Shown here: in pieces, positions 1 through 5,940 of the stretch
Layout: every line of letters begins with the position of its first letter
How positions within the stretch are numbered: position 1 is the stretch's first letter
Assembly: GCA_955651735.1 (NCBI GenBank)
Contig: CATPAM010000326.1
Span: forward strand, 1 to 5,940
Origin: Candidatus Acidiferrales bacterium
GTDB lineage: Bacteria; Acidobacteriota; Terriglobia; Acidiferrales; UBA7541
DNA length: 5,940 nt
Direction: 5' to 3'
Notes under the pieces: model-generated
What the model was told of the DNA's origin: nothing
Seen by the model: the letters and a program-made list of their open reading frames with translations, nothing else
Databases searched by the model: none
Position numbers and translations under genes: made by a program

Positions 1-23
1 AATTTGCGTGGGGTCCAGAATAA

Positions 24-710
24 TTCAACCGCAATCACGTTTTCGTTATCAACACCGTCTATGAACTGCCTTTCGGCAGGGGCAAGAAGTTCATGAGCGA
101 TGCCGGCCGAGTCAAGGATCTCGTTATCGGCGGCTGGCAGGTCACGAACACGTTGAACTACAGCGGCGGTCTGCCCTGGACTCCCAGCCTCGGGGAGTGC
201 GGCCAGATTTCCGATGCTGGGCCGTGCCGTCCCATCGCAAAGGGCACTCTTAAAACGGGAACGAGCCGAGATTCCGGCGGTAACCTGCTGTGGTTCACGC
301 CGTTGCCGCAAGGAGCTCTGACCCAGTCGCCGGACGTCTTTTCGAATACCGACCTGACCGGTCTGGACACCTGCACGCTGGCGCGGCCTACAGCCGGGCC
401 GTTTGCGCTGCCGGCTTGCGGCCAGATCGGCAGTGTCGGACGGAATTCGTACCGCGGTCCGCGAGGGTTCTACTCGGATATGGCACTTTCGAAGACCTTC
501 AACATAACGGAACGCTTCAAAGCGCAGTTTCGCTTTGACGCTTACAACGTATTCAATCATCCTGTGCTTGCCTTTAGCAGTACCCAAGGCAACACCTGCG
601 TGGATTGCGGCAGCGACTCTGGCCGGATCACCGACATCGAAAACAACAATTCGCCGGGGTCACCGTCGGGCATGCGTCAGCTGCAGTTCGGCGTGAGATT
701 CACATTCTAA
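24..710 (+). CDS. TonB-dependent receptor, C-terminal part of the beta-barrel (5' end outside window; possibly a pseudogene)
   Basis: This is the distal barrel of an outer-membrane TonB-dependent receptor of the Oar-like type common in Acidobacteriota; such receptors import large or scarce substrates, often oligosaccharides. Visible features are the barrel strand FNRNHVFVINTVYELPFG at the start, a GGWQ strand followed by SGLPWTP-like sequence (here SGGLPWTP), the RNSYRGPRGFYSDMALSK segment, FRFDAYNVFNHP, and a last strand ending FGVRFTF with a terminal Phe typical of outer-membrane proteins. Six Cys lie in presumed extracellular loops, including a CVDC pair. Conserved sequence begins right after an in-frame TAA at 21-23, and the codons before it (FAWGPE) also fit the family, so the stop seems to interrupt a longer gene. 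The ATG at 93 lies inside the conserved barrel and is not a natural start. The substrate cannot be read from this fragment. Family assignment is firm; whether the gene is intact is not known. Confidence 0.85.
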   Translation, partial: FNRNHVFVINTVYELPFGRGKKFMSDAGRVKDLVIGGWQVTNTLNYSGGLPWTPSLGECGQISDAGPCRPIAKGTLKTGTSRDSGGNLLWFTPLPQGALTQSPDVFSNTDLTGLDTCTLARPTAGPFALPACGQIGSVGRNSYRGPRGFYSDMALSKTFNITERFKAQFRFDAYNVFNHPVLAFSSTQGNTCVDCGSDSGRITDIENNNSPGSPSGMRQLQFGVRFTF

Positions 711-738
711 CAAATAAAAAAAACAACACCCCAAACCG

Positions 739-769
739 ACGGGGGGCCCTAACGGGCTCCCCGTTTTTT
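739..769 (+). terminator. Rho-independent terminator after the TonB receptor gene
   Basis: An 11-bp GC-rich stem (739-749 pairing with 754-764, one G-U wobble at 745/758) closes a four-base TAAC loop and runs directly into six T residues (764-769). It sits 28 bases after the receptor stop codon, so it should end that transcript and separate it from the TPR-hydrolase cluster. Only about 40 bases lie between it and the TPR start codon, and I see no convincing -35/-10 pair there, so the promoter of the downstream cluster is not identified. Confidence 0.9.
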
Positions 770-807
770 ATGTTCTAATTTGCCTTTGTGGTTTTGGAAC
801 AGAGCAC

Positions 808-1881
808 ATGTACAGGGTTTATTGGTCTGGCCTCGCTCTCGTGGGCAGCTTGACCGCGGGCGGGCCGGCTCTTGGCGTTGGAATCCCGCAAACGCCTCAG
901 ACTTCTCAGGCTACAGATTCTCCTCGCTCCACTCAATCTCCACCCACGTCTGGCGAATTCGATAGGGCGAGACGGCTCTTGCAACAAGGTAAATCTGACG
1001 ATGCGATCGGCGCCCTTCATCAACTTGAGTCAACCCATCCAGGAATGAAAGGTCTTTCCCACGAACTGGGAGCCGCGTATTACAAAAAGGGCGATTATGT
1101 GAGCGCGATCGCGTTCCTGAAGAAAGCGCAGGTGGAGAACCCAGCCGACAGCGAAGCCGTGCAACTGCTGGGCTTGTCGTATTATTTGGCGGGGCGGCCG
1201 GTGGAGGCGATTCCAGAGCTCGAAAAAGTACAGACGTGGTATGCCAGCGCGAATGTCGATGCCTCGTACATCCTGGGGATTTGCTACATCCAGACAAAGG
1301 ACTACCCCAATGCGCGCAAAGCCTTTGCGAAGATGTTCGACGTGCCCGCTGAATCCGCCGCGAGCTACTTGTTCACGGCCCGAATGCTGCTGCGGCAGGA
1401 TTTTGGACCCGTGGCCGAAGAATACGCACATAAAGCCGTGGAGCTCGATCCCAAACTCCCGTTGGCTCATCAACTTCTCGGCGAACTCTATCTCTATCAA
1501 TCAAAAATCCCCGAAGCCTCTGCGCAACTCGAACAGGAACTCGCCATCAATCCCGGCAATCCGGTCGCTTACTACAAACTAGCCGACGCGTACTCCCGCA
1601 TCCAAAAATTCGATGAAGCCGAAAAGCTGCTGCAGCGCTCCATTTGGCTCGATTCCACCTCCACCGGCCCGTACATCTTGATGGGAAAAGTTCTCGCCAA
1701 AAAAGGCGAAACGGAGCTCGCCGTGCGCACGTTGCAACGCGCCTTGGCCATGGACCCCAACAATCCCATCCCGCATCATTTGCTGGGCCAAGCCTATCGC
1801 GATCTGGGAAGGGCCGAAGACGCGGAGCGCGAGCTCAAAATCGCCGCGCAACTCGAAGAACGCCAGAGCACCAAACCGTGA
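808..1881 (+). CDS. Secreted tetratricopeptide-repeat (TPR) protein
   Basis: The 357-residue product is almost entirely TPR helices, a fold that binds other proteins; no catalytic domain is visible. Residues about 5-23 form a hydrophobic stretch that could be a Sec signal peptide, although its only N-terminal charge is Arg3, followed by a Pro/Thr/Ser/Gln-rich linker (about 26-48). Eight or nine TPR-like units follow from about 49 to 352. The clearest are 81-112 (LGAAYYKKGDYVSAI), 114-145, 217-250 (LLGELYLYQSKIPEA), 251-284, 285-318 and 319-352; the unit near 184-216 is degenerate. ATG 808 is the only plausible start, preceded by a weak purine stretch. The stop overlaps the GTG of the GH32 gene, so the two are probably co-translated. 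A scaffold or substrate-handling role for the hydrolase is inference; the true partner is unknown. The fold call is firm, export is likely but unproven. Confidence 0.88.
   Translation: MYRVYWSGLALVGSLTAGGPALGVGIPQTPQTSQATDSPRSTQSPPTSGEFDRARRLLQQGKSDDAIGALHQLESTHPGMKGLSHELGAAYYKKGDYVSAIAFLKKAQVENPADSEAVQLLGLSYYLAGRPVEAIPELEKVQTWYASANVDASYILGICYIQTKDYPNARKAFAKMFDVPAESAASYLFTARMLLRQDFGPVAEEYAHKAVELDPKLPLAHQLLGELYLYQSKIPEASAQLEQELAINPGNPVAYYKLADAYSRIQKFDEAEKLLQRSIWLDSTSTGPYILMGKVLAKKGETELAVRTLQRALAMDPNNPIPHHLLGQAYRDLGRAEDAERELKIAAQLEERQSTKP
1878..1881 (+). promoter_or_regulatory. GTGA stop/start overlap coupling TPR and GH32 translation
   Basis: The TGA of the TPR gene (1879-1881) overlaps the GTG proposed as the GH32 start (1878-1880). 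No clear Shine-Dalgarno sequence stands just upstream of the GTG (the region reads gccagagcaccaaacc), which fits initiation by ribosomes terminating on the TPR gene. Starting here gives a complete signal peptide, which supports the choice. Confidence 0.7.
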
Positions 1882-3452
1882 CCCGGATCGCCGCGCGTCA
1901 AAGGCCGCTTTGCCGCTTCGTGCTCCTCTTCCTGTCAGTCTTATTCGCAGCGATATTTTTTTCCGCCGCGCAGGGAGTTTACGACGAGCCATGGCGCCCG
2001 CAGTATCACTTCACTCCCGCCGCCAACTTCATGAACGACCCCAATGGCCTCATCTACTACAAAGGCGAATACCACCTCTTCTACCAGCACAATCCGCAGG
2101 GCGCAGAGTGGGGGCACATGAGCTGGGGCCACGCGATCAGCGACGACATGCTGCACTGGCGGCATTTGCCGCTGGCCATTCCTGAAGAGCCCGGCCGCTT
2201 CATGATTTACTCCGGCAGTGCCGTGGTCGATTGGCACAATTCCAGCCTCTTATGCTCCAACACGGACCCTCGCGATCCTTCCTGCCTCATCGCCATCTAC
2301 ACCGCTGCCGGTCCGGACTCGCAGAGGCAAAATCTCGCCTTCAGCAACGATCGTGGGCGCACCTGGTCGAATTATTCCAGCAACCCCGTCGCCGACCTGC
2401 ATCAGCCCGATTTTCGCGATCCGAAAGTGTTTTGGTATGAACCTCAGAAAAAGTGGGTCATGGTCGCGGTTTTCGCCGATGAAAAACAAGCCAAGATCCT
2501 TGATTCGACCGACCTGAAAAAATGGACGCTGCGCAGCACTTTCGGCCTCCCTGGCGCGGGTAAAGGCCAGTGGGAGTGCCCCGATCTCTTTGAGCTATCG
2601 CTCGACAACAACTCTCGCGCCGCAAACAAAGAATGGGTCATGGTCGTAAATCGCAATCCTGGCGCTCCCGCCGGAGGCACCGGCGTCCAATACTTCGTCG
2701 GCACTTTCGATGGCGCCAAATTCACCGCTGAGACTCCCGCCGACCAGGAGCTGTGGGCGGACTATGGCAAGGATTTCTACGCTACCAACAGTTTTTCGGA
2801 TATCCCCGCGAAGGACGGACGAAGAATCTGGATCGGCTGGATTAGCAACTGGCGGTACGCAAACACCGAACCCACAAAGCTCTGGCGCGGCGCGCAATCC
2901 CTGCCACGCGTATTGCGCCTCAAAACCTATCCGGATGGCATTCGCCTGGTTCAGACTCCGGTCAAAGAGGCCGAACGCCTTCGCACGAAGCAGCTACTGC
3001 ACGGCGGCCGGTTCTCCATCCAGCAGGCCAACAACGAAATTCACGCGGCCAACGTTCAGGGTGACACCCTCGAAATCGAAGCAGAGATCGCTCCCCGCGT
3101 TGACGACGAGATCGGCTTCCGCCTCCGTAAGGGCCCGCACGAAGAAACTCTGGTCGGCGTGTCCGCGAAAATGCACGAACTCTTTATCGATCGCACGCGC
3201 TCCGGCCTGGTTTCTTTCTCCCCGGATTTTCCCGGGCGTCATCACGCCACTCTGCACTGGACTTCCCCTGTGAAACTTCATATCTTCCTGGACCGTTCCA
3301 GTGTCGAGGTCTTCGCGAATGATGGTGAAACCGTACTGACCGATCGCGTCTATCCGTCGCCCGGCAGCGATGGGTTGGAGCTATTTTCGGACTCAGGTGG
3401 TTCCCAAGTTCAGTCGTTAACCATCTGGAAGTTGGGCTCGATCTGGAAATAG
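1878..3452 (+). CDS. Secreted glycoside hydrolase family 32 beta-fructosidase (levanase/exo-inulinase/invertase type)
   Basis: A 524-residue enzyme predicted to release fructose from levan, inulin or sucrose outside the cytoplasm. The GTG start gives a textbook signal peptide: basic residues 3-13, hydrophobic core about 14-29, likely cleavage after Ala31 (SAA/QG). The five-bladed propeller carries all three GH32 catalytic motifs: NDPNG (nucleophile Asp54), FRDP (transition-state stabiliser Asp181) and ECPD (acid/base Glu233). FYQHNP (68-73), YSGSAVVD (111-118) and WIGWISNW (318-325) are also typical. The C-terminal beta-sandwich is present from about 370, with DRSSVEVFANDG (472-483). Length matches secreted exo-fructanases such as Bacillus SacC without extra binding modules. 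Cys126 and Cys136 flank a loop and are the only Cys apart from Cys12 in the signal and Cys234 in the EC motif. The downstream sugar kinase fits a fructose-use role. Family and catalytic competence are firm; levan versus inulin versus sucrose cannot be decided from sequence alone. Confidence 0.95.
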   Translation: MTRIAARQRPLCRFVLLFLSVLFAAIFFSAAQGVYDEPWRPQYHFTPAANFMNDPNGLIYYKGEYHLFYQHNPQGAEWGHMSWGHAISDDMLHWRHLPLAIPEEPGRFMIYSGSAVVDWHNSSLLCSNTDPRDPSCLIAIYTAAGPDSQRQNLAFSNDRGRTWSNYSSNPVADLHQPDFRDPKVFWYEPQKKWVMVAVFADEKQAKILDSTDLKKWTLRSTFGLPGAGKGQWECPDLFELSLDNNSRAANKEWVMVVNRNPGAPAGGTGVQYFVGTFDGAKFTAETPADQELWADYGKDFYATNSFSDIPAKDGRRIWIGWISNWRYANTEPTKLWRGAQSLPRVLRLKTYPDGIRLVQTPVKEAERLRTKQLLHGGRFSIQQANNEIHAANVQGDTLEIEAEIAPRVDDEIGFRLRKGPHEETLVGVSAKMHELFIDRTRSGLVSFSPDFPGRHHATLHWTSPVKLHIFLDRSSVEVFANDGETVLTDRVYPSPGSDGLELFSDSGGSQVQSLTIWKLGSIWK

Positions 3453-3468
3453 AGAAAAGACCAGCACG

Positions 3469-3506
3469 CGACTCCCGGGCAGGGCGTCGGCTCCGCCTCT
3501 TTTTTT
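3469..3506 (+). terminator. Possible weak terminator or attenuator between GH32 and the kinase
   Basis: Two overlapping hairpins can form in the 112-base gap. The first pairs 3469-3476 with 3482-3489 (seven of eight positions pair; T3473/C3485 is a mismatch) around a five-base loop. The second pairs 3482-3486 with 3494-3498 (one G-U) and is followed within two bases by seven T residues (3500-3506). They share 3482-3486, so they exclude each other. The second resembles a weak intrinsic terminator; the first would disrupt it. Stems this short arise by chance in GC-rich DNA, so this is only a candidate. Confidence 0.3.
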
Positions 3507-3564
3507 GCTCGCGAATAAATATTCTCTGCTTTCCCTTGCGCGCAGTTCCTGCTTCAATGCTTCC

Positions 3565-4488
3565 GTGAACCCGAAGACCCACGCAGTTGTCGGCCTCGGC
3601 GAACTCCTGTGGGACATGTTTCCGGAAGGCAACCAACTCGGCGGGGCTCCCGCCAATTTCGCTTACATGACGAATCTTTTGGGCGACGCGGGCGTCGTCG
3701 CCAGCCGCGTGGGCGATGACGATCTGGGCCGCGCCGCGACGCAGCGCCTCGAGCGCTTGCGTCTGCCCACATCGGCAGTCCAACTCGATCCGGTTCATGC
3801 GACGGGCGTAGTCAAAGTGGACGTCGACCCCTCAGGCCAGCCCACTTTTCACATCGCGCAAAGCGTGGCCTGGGATTTCTTTGAATGGACTCCCGCCTGG
3901 CGTTCTCTCGCCGAAAGCGCCGACGCTGTCTGCTTCGGTTCCCTTGCGCAGCGTTCCCCGCAATCCCACGAAACTATCCGAGCTTTTCTGAATGCCGTCC
4001 GCCCAGGCACCACTCGCGTCTTCGACGTCAATCTGCGCCAATCGTTCTACTCCGCGCAAGTGCTCGAGGAATCGTCGCAGGTCGCCGACATCATCAAGGT
4101 AAATCACGACGAGCTTCCCGTCGTCGCCAAGCTTTTAGGCCTTCCCTTCATCTACGACGAAATACGCGCCGCGCAATGGCTCCGCGCCAAATACGATACG
4201 AAGCTTGTCTGCATCACCCGCGGAGCCAAGGGCAGTCTGGTCGTCAGCGAAACTGAAACCAGCGAGCACCCCGGCTATCGCGTGCACGTGGCCGACACGG
4301 TCGGCGCCGGCGACGCCTTCACCGCCGCGCTCGTCTACCACTTTCTTCGTCACGCTTCCGTTTCCACCCTCAACGAAGCCGCCAATCGTATGGGCGCATG
4401 GGTAGCCAGCCAAACCGGCGCCACGCCTGCCCCTGATGAGTTTCGTCTCGAAAAGGTTCGCTCTGCGGTAGGTGCTGAAGAGTTCTAG
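3565..4488 (+). CDS. PfkB-family carbohydrate kinase, probable fructokinase
   Basis: A 307-residue cytoplasmic sugar kinase of the ribokinase/PfkB family, likely converting fructose and ATP to fructose 6-phosphate. It opens with THAVVGLGELLWDMFPEG, a fructokinase-like first strand, followed by the substrate-binding GGAPANFAY segment (26-34). The C-terminal PfkB signature DTVGAGDAFTAAL (244-256) has the GAGD anion hole and catalytic base Asp250. KVNHDEL (178-184) and ITRGAKGS (217-224) are typical of the ATP side. GTG 3565 is chosen because it places the first beta-strand near residue 6. A TTG at 3505 would add 20 residues unlike the family. No clear Shine-Dalgarno precedes 3565. The gene follows the GH32 gene by 112 bases on the same strand, which favours fructose as substrate, but related kinases take glucose, ribose, adenosine or ketodeoxygluconate. 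Its stop overlaps that of the convergent trehalase-like gene. Confidence 0.92.
   Translation: MNPKTHAVVGLGELLWDMFPEGNQLGGAPANFAYMTNLLGDAGVVASRVGDDDLGRAATQRLERLRLPTSAVQLDPVHATGVVKVDVDPSGQPTFHIAQSVAWDFFEWTPAWRSLAESADAVCFGSLAQRSPQSHETIRAFLNAVRPGTTRVFDVNLRQSFYSAQVLEESSQVADIIKVNHDELPVVAKLLGLPFIYDEIRAAQWLRAKYDTKLVCITRGAKGSLVVSETETSEHPGYRVHVADTVGAGDAFTAALVYHFLRHASVSTLNEAANRMGAWVASQTGATPAPDEFRLEKVRSAVGAEEF
4485..4488. other. CTAG palindrome shared by two convergent stop codons
   Basis: The kinase ends with TAG at 4486-4488 on the plus strand and the trehalase-like gene ends with TAG read from 4487 to 4485 on the minus strand. The two stops occupy one four-base palindrome, so the coding regions overlap tail to tail with no spacer. 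I find no hairpin followed by a T-run near this point on either strand, so any transcription terminator must lie within the opposing gene or act through Rho. Confidence 0.9.
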
Positions 4489-5940
4489 CGCCCTGAACCA
4501 GGCTGGGTAGTCTGTTCGTTGGCCAGGCGCGTCACGGAGGTCTCCGGCAGTTGGTGCAGCAGCGCCAGAAACACCCCATTCGTCCATCCGAATCCCACGA
4601 TGTTCATGTGATAGCCGGCGGTGACTTGTGTTTCCGAGGAGCGCGTCACCGCATTGTATTTCTCGCGAATCGTGCCGTCGCGGCGGAAATTCTCCGCCAC
4701 CGTGGAAAGAAATTCGTAGGAAACGCGATCGGATTCCGCGTTGAAGCCATAGCGCCGGATTCCCTCATCGGCAACCAACTGGTCTGGGGCCCAGGCGTAC
4801 GGGAAATCCCATTGCGCGCCGGTCTCATGCGGGCTCATCACCAGGCCGCCCGGTTTTTCAAACGTGGGCAGATGTTGCATCACCGCGCGCGCCTGCTCTT
4901 GCGTGGGAATTCCTGCCCATAGCGGGAAAAACGCCGTCACATATTCGTAGTCCGAGCGCTTCCCGTTTTCAAAGTCATAGTCGAAGTACAAACCTCGCTC
5001 GCTGTCCCAGAGGTATTTCTGAATTCTCACCTTTCGATCCTCCGCCCGCTTTCGCCATTCTTCTGTCTCCGCCGGGCGTCCGAGCATCCCGGTAATGCGC
5101 TCCAAATCCTTCTCCGTCTTGTAGAGCAGGCTGTTCAAGCACACTGGCGCGTAATGGTGCGTCCTCGCGCCGTGCGGTCCGAAGCGAAACGAAACGTCGT
5201 AGCCCGATTCCCGCATCGCGCGGTCGCCCTTGTAATAGTCCGCACTCAGCGCGGCCGCGCCCGCCGAATCGCACGCCGCCTGTGCCATCGTGTTAGCGGA
5301 ATCGCACACCTGCAGCGCAAACAATGGCCCTACATGTGCCTCATTCGGCTTTTGCGGAACAACGTAGTCGCGCCACGCGTCCTGCTTCTGCCCCAGAAAA
5401 AACGCTGCGACCTGCCGGTAATGTCCGGTCTCGTCCTTTACGCTCTCCGGTGCCGGCCCATTTCCAAAATCGTAGTAGCGTGACAGTCCGCTCGTCCCGG
5501 CCAAGTGCGGCTCGCGAGTCCACAAACCGTAGTCTCGGGCCGCATAACCATACGCGCGCTCCAGCCACGCGCGATCTTCCCTCCCGGCGGCCTTCTGCGC
5601 ATCATAAACGGACAAAATCATGGACGTAAGAAACGGCGGCTGCGAGCGCGTCAGATAATATGTGCGATTCGCGTTCAGCACCGCGCCGTAATGCTCGATC
5701 TCAAAGAAAAAATTCTCCACCATTCCCTGCGCGAGGTCGATTCGGTTGTCTCGCACCAGACCCCGGATGATGAAGTAGCTGTCCCAACCGTACATTTCGT
5801 TGAACCTTCCGCCGGGGACAACGTACTTGTTCTGGAGATACAGCAGTCCGGCCGGATCGATCCTCCCGGGATCCACCTCGCCGAGATTGTGGATGATCGA
5901 CGGCAAGTGCTGGACCTGAACGTTGCATTGTTTCTGAAGC
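4485..5940 (-). CDS. Glycoside hydrolase family 37 trehalase-like enzyme (5' end outside window)
   Basis: Predicted to split alpha,alpha-trehalose into two glucose molecules by inversion. The reading frame is open through the right edge (LQKQCNVQVQHLPSII precedes the TTG at 5906, which is therefore internal), so the start and any signal peptide are missing; 484 residues are visible. GH37 signatures are clear: PGGRFNEMYGWDSYF (codons about 5816-5772), RTYYLTRSQPPF, and QWDFPYAWAP (about 4811-4782). By comparison with Escherichia coli TreA, recalled from memory, the catalytic acid corresponds to Asp in ESGYDVSFRFG (codon 5196-5198) and the base to Glu in REKYN (4662-4664); both are present. The glycine-rich GGGGGEY loop that normally follows is absent, replaced by sequence leading into GYHMNIV before the conserved GFGWTNGV. 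The gene converges on the kinase and is not in its operon. GH37 membership is firm; trehalose is the default substrate, though the altered loop leaves some doubt. Confidence 0.92.
   Translation of the reverse strand, partial: LQKQCNVQVQHLPSIIHNLGEVDPGRIDPAGLLYLQNKYVVPGGRFNEMYGWDSYFIIRGLVRDNRIDLAQGMVENFFFEIEHYGAVLNANRTYYLTRSQPPFLTSMILSVYDAQKAAGREDRAWLERAYGYAARDYGLWTREPHLAGTSGLSRYYDFGNGPAPESVKDETGHYRQVAAFFLGQKQDAWRDYVVPQKPNEAHVGPLFALQVCDSANTMAQAACDSAGAAALSADYYKGDRAMRESGYDVSFRFGPHGARTHHYAPVCLNSLLYKTEKDLERITGMLGRPAETEEWRKRAEDRKVRIQKYLWDSERGLYFDYDFENGKRSDYEYVTAFFPLWAGIPTQEQARAVMQHLPTFEKPGGLVMSPHETGAQWDFPYAWAPDQLVADEGIRRYGFNAESDRVSYEFLSTVAENFRRDGTIREKYNAVTRSSETQVTAGYHMNIVGFGWTNGVFLALLHQLPETSVTRLANEQTTQPGSGR

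Noticed and set aside
711..738. Bidirectional terminator using the A-run at 716-723
   Set aside because: On the minus strand the T-run would lie about 15 bases beyond the stem, too far for an intrinsic terminator, and no minus-strand gene ends here.
1644..1877. N-terminal extension of the GH32 frame into the TPR gene
   Set aside because: The extra residues are Arg/His-rich read-through of TPR codons in another frame and would bury the clear signal peptide that begins at 1878.
808..1881. Apparent drift toward C-ending Leu codons in the second half of the TPR gene, suggesting a mosaic
   Set aside because: It was judged only by eye, both halves carry normal TPR units, and the later style matches the adjoining genes; a codon-usage calculation would be needed.
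2271..2279. RDP in the loop at residues 132-134 as the catalytic GH32 RDP motif
   Set aside because: The true motif is FRDPKVF at 179-185, in the correct order and spacing between NDPNG and ECPD.
3505..3564. TTG start giving the kinase 20 more residues
   Set aside because: The extension is unlike PfkB N-termini and begins in the T-run; GTG 3565 puts the first strand at the expected place.
3184..3798. 204-residue open frame on the minus strand across the GH32 end and kinase start
   Set aside because: It lies opposite two well-supported genes, has a low-complexity Arg-rich composition and no recognisable motif; it is a GC-rich shadow frame.
4135..4587. 150-residue minus-strand frame over the kinase and trehalase ends
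   Set aside because: It is antisense to the PfkB signature region, overlaps the trehalase 3' end in another frame, and shows no family features.
5904..5906. TTG at 5906 as the start of the trehalase-like gene
   Set aside because: The frame stays open to the window edge and the usual GH37 N-terminal region is missing, so this Leu codon is internal.

Overview
The window reads as an ordinary carbohydrate-use locus from a GC-rich bacterium, most likely an acidobacterium. That assignment is inferred from the Oar-like TonB-dependent receptor type at the left edge and from the overall gene style; no rRNA or other marker gene is present to confirm it.

Layout, left to right. (1) Positions 1-710 hold the 3' end of an outer-membrane TonB-dependent receptor. 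An in-frame TAA at 21-23 interrupts the conserved sequence, so the gene is either broken or affected by a sequence error. (2) A strong intrinsic terminator at 739-769 isolates it from what follows. (3) A forward cluster follows: a secreted tetratricopeptide-repeat protein (808-1881), a secreted glycoside hydrolase family 32 fructanase/invertase (1878-3452) whose GTG start overlaps the TPR stop, and a PfkB-family sugar kinase, probably a fructokinase (3565-4488). (4) On the opposite strand, running in from beyond the right edge, is a glycoside hydrolase family 37 trehalase-like gene (4485 to the window end, 5' end missing). Its stop codon overlaps the kinase stop in a single CTAG palindrome.

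A working model: the GH32 enzyme releases fructose from levan, inulin or sucrose outside the cytoplasm, an uptake system not seen in this window brings fructose in, and the kinase makes fructose 6-phosphate. The receptor could bring oligosaccharides across the outer membrane, but the terminator shows it is a separate transcription unit. The trehalase-like enzyme would add glucose from trehalose. The role of the TPR protein is unknown, although its tight coupling to the hydrolase is suggestive.

I found no RNA genes, mobile elements, CRISPR arrays or long repeats, and no convincing new system. The best second-look items are the receptor stop codon, the replaced glycine-rich loop in the trehalase-like enzyme, the shared CTAG stop, and the short hairpin-bearing gap before the kinase.
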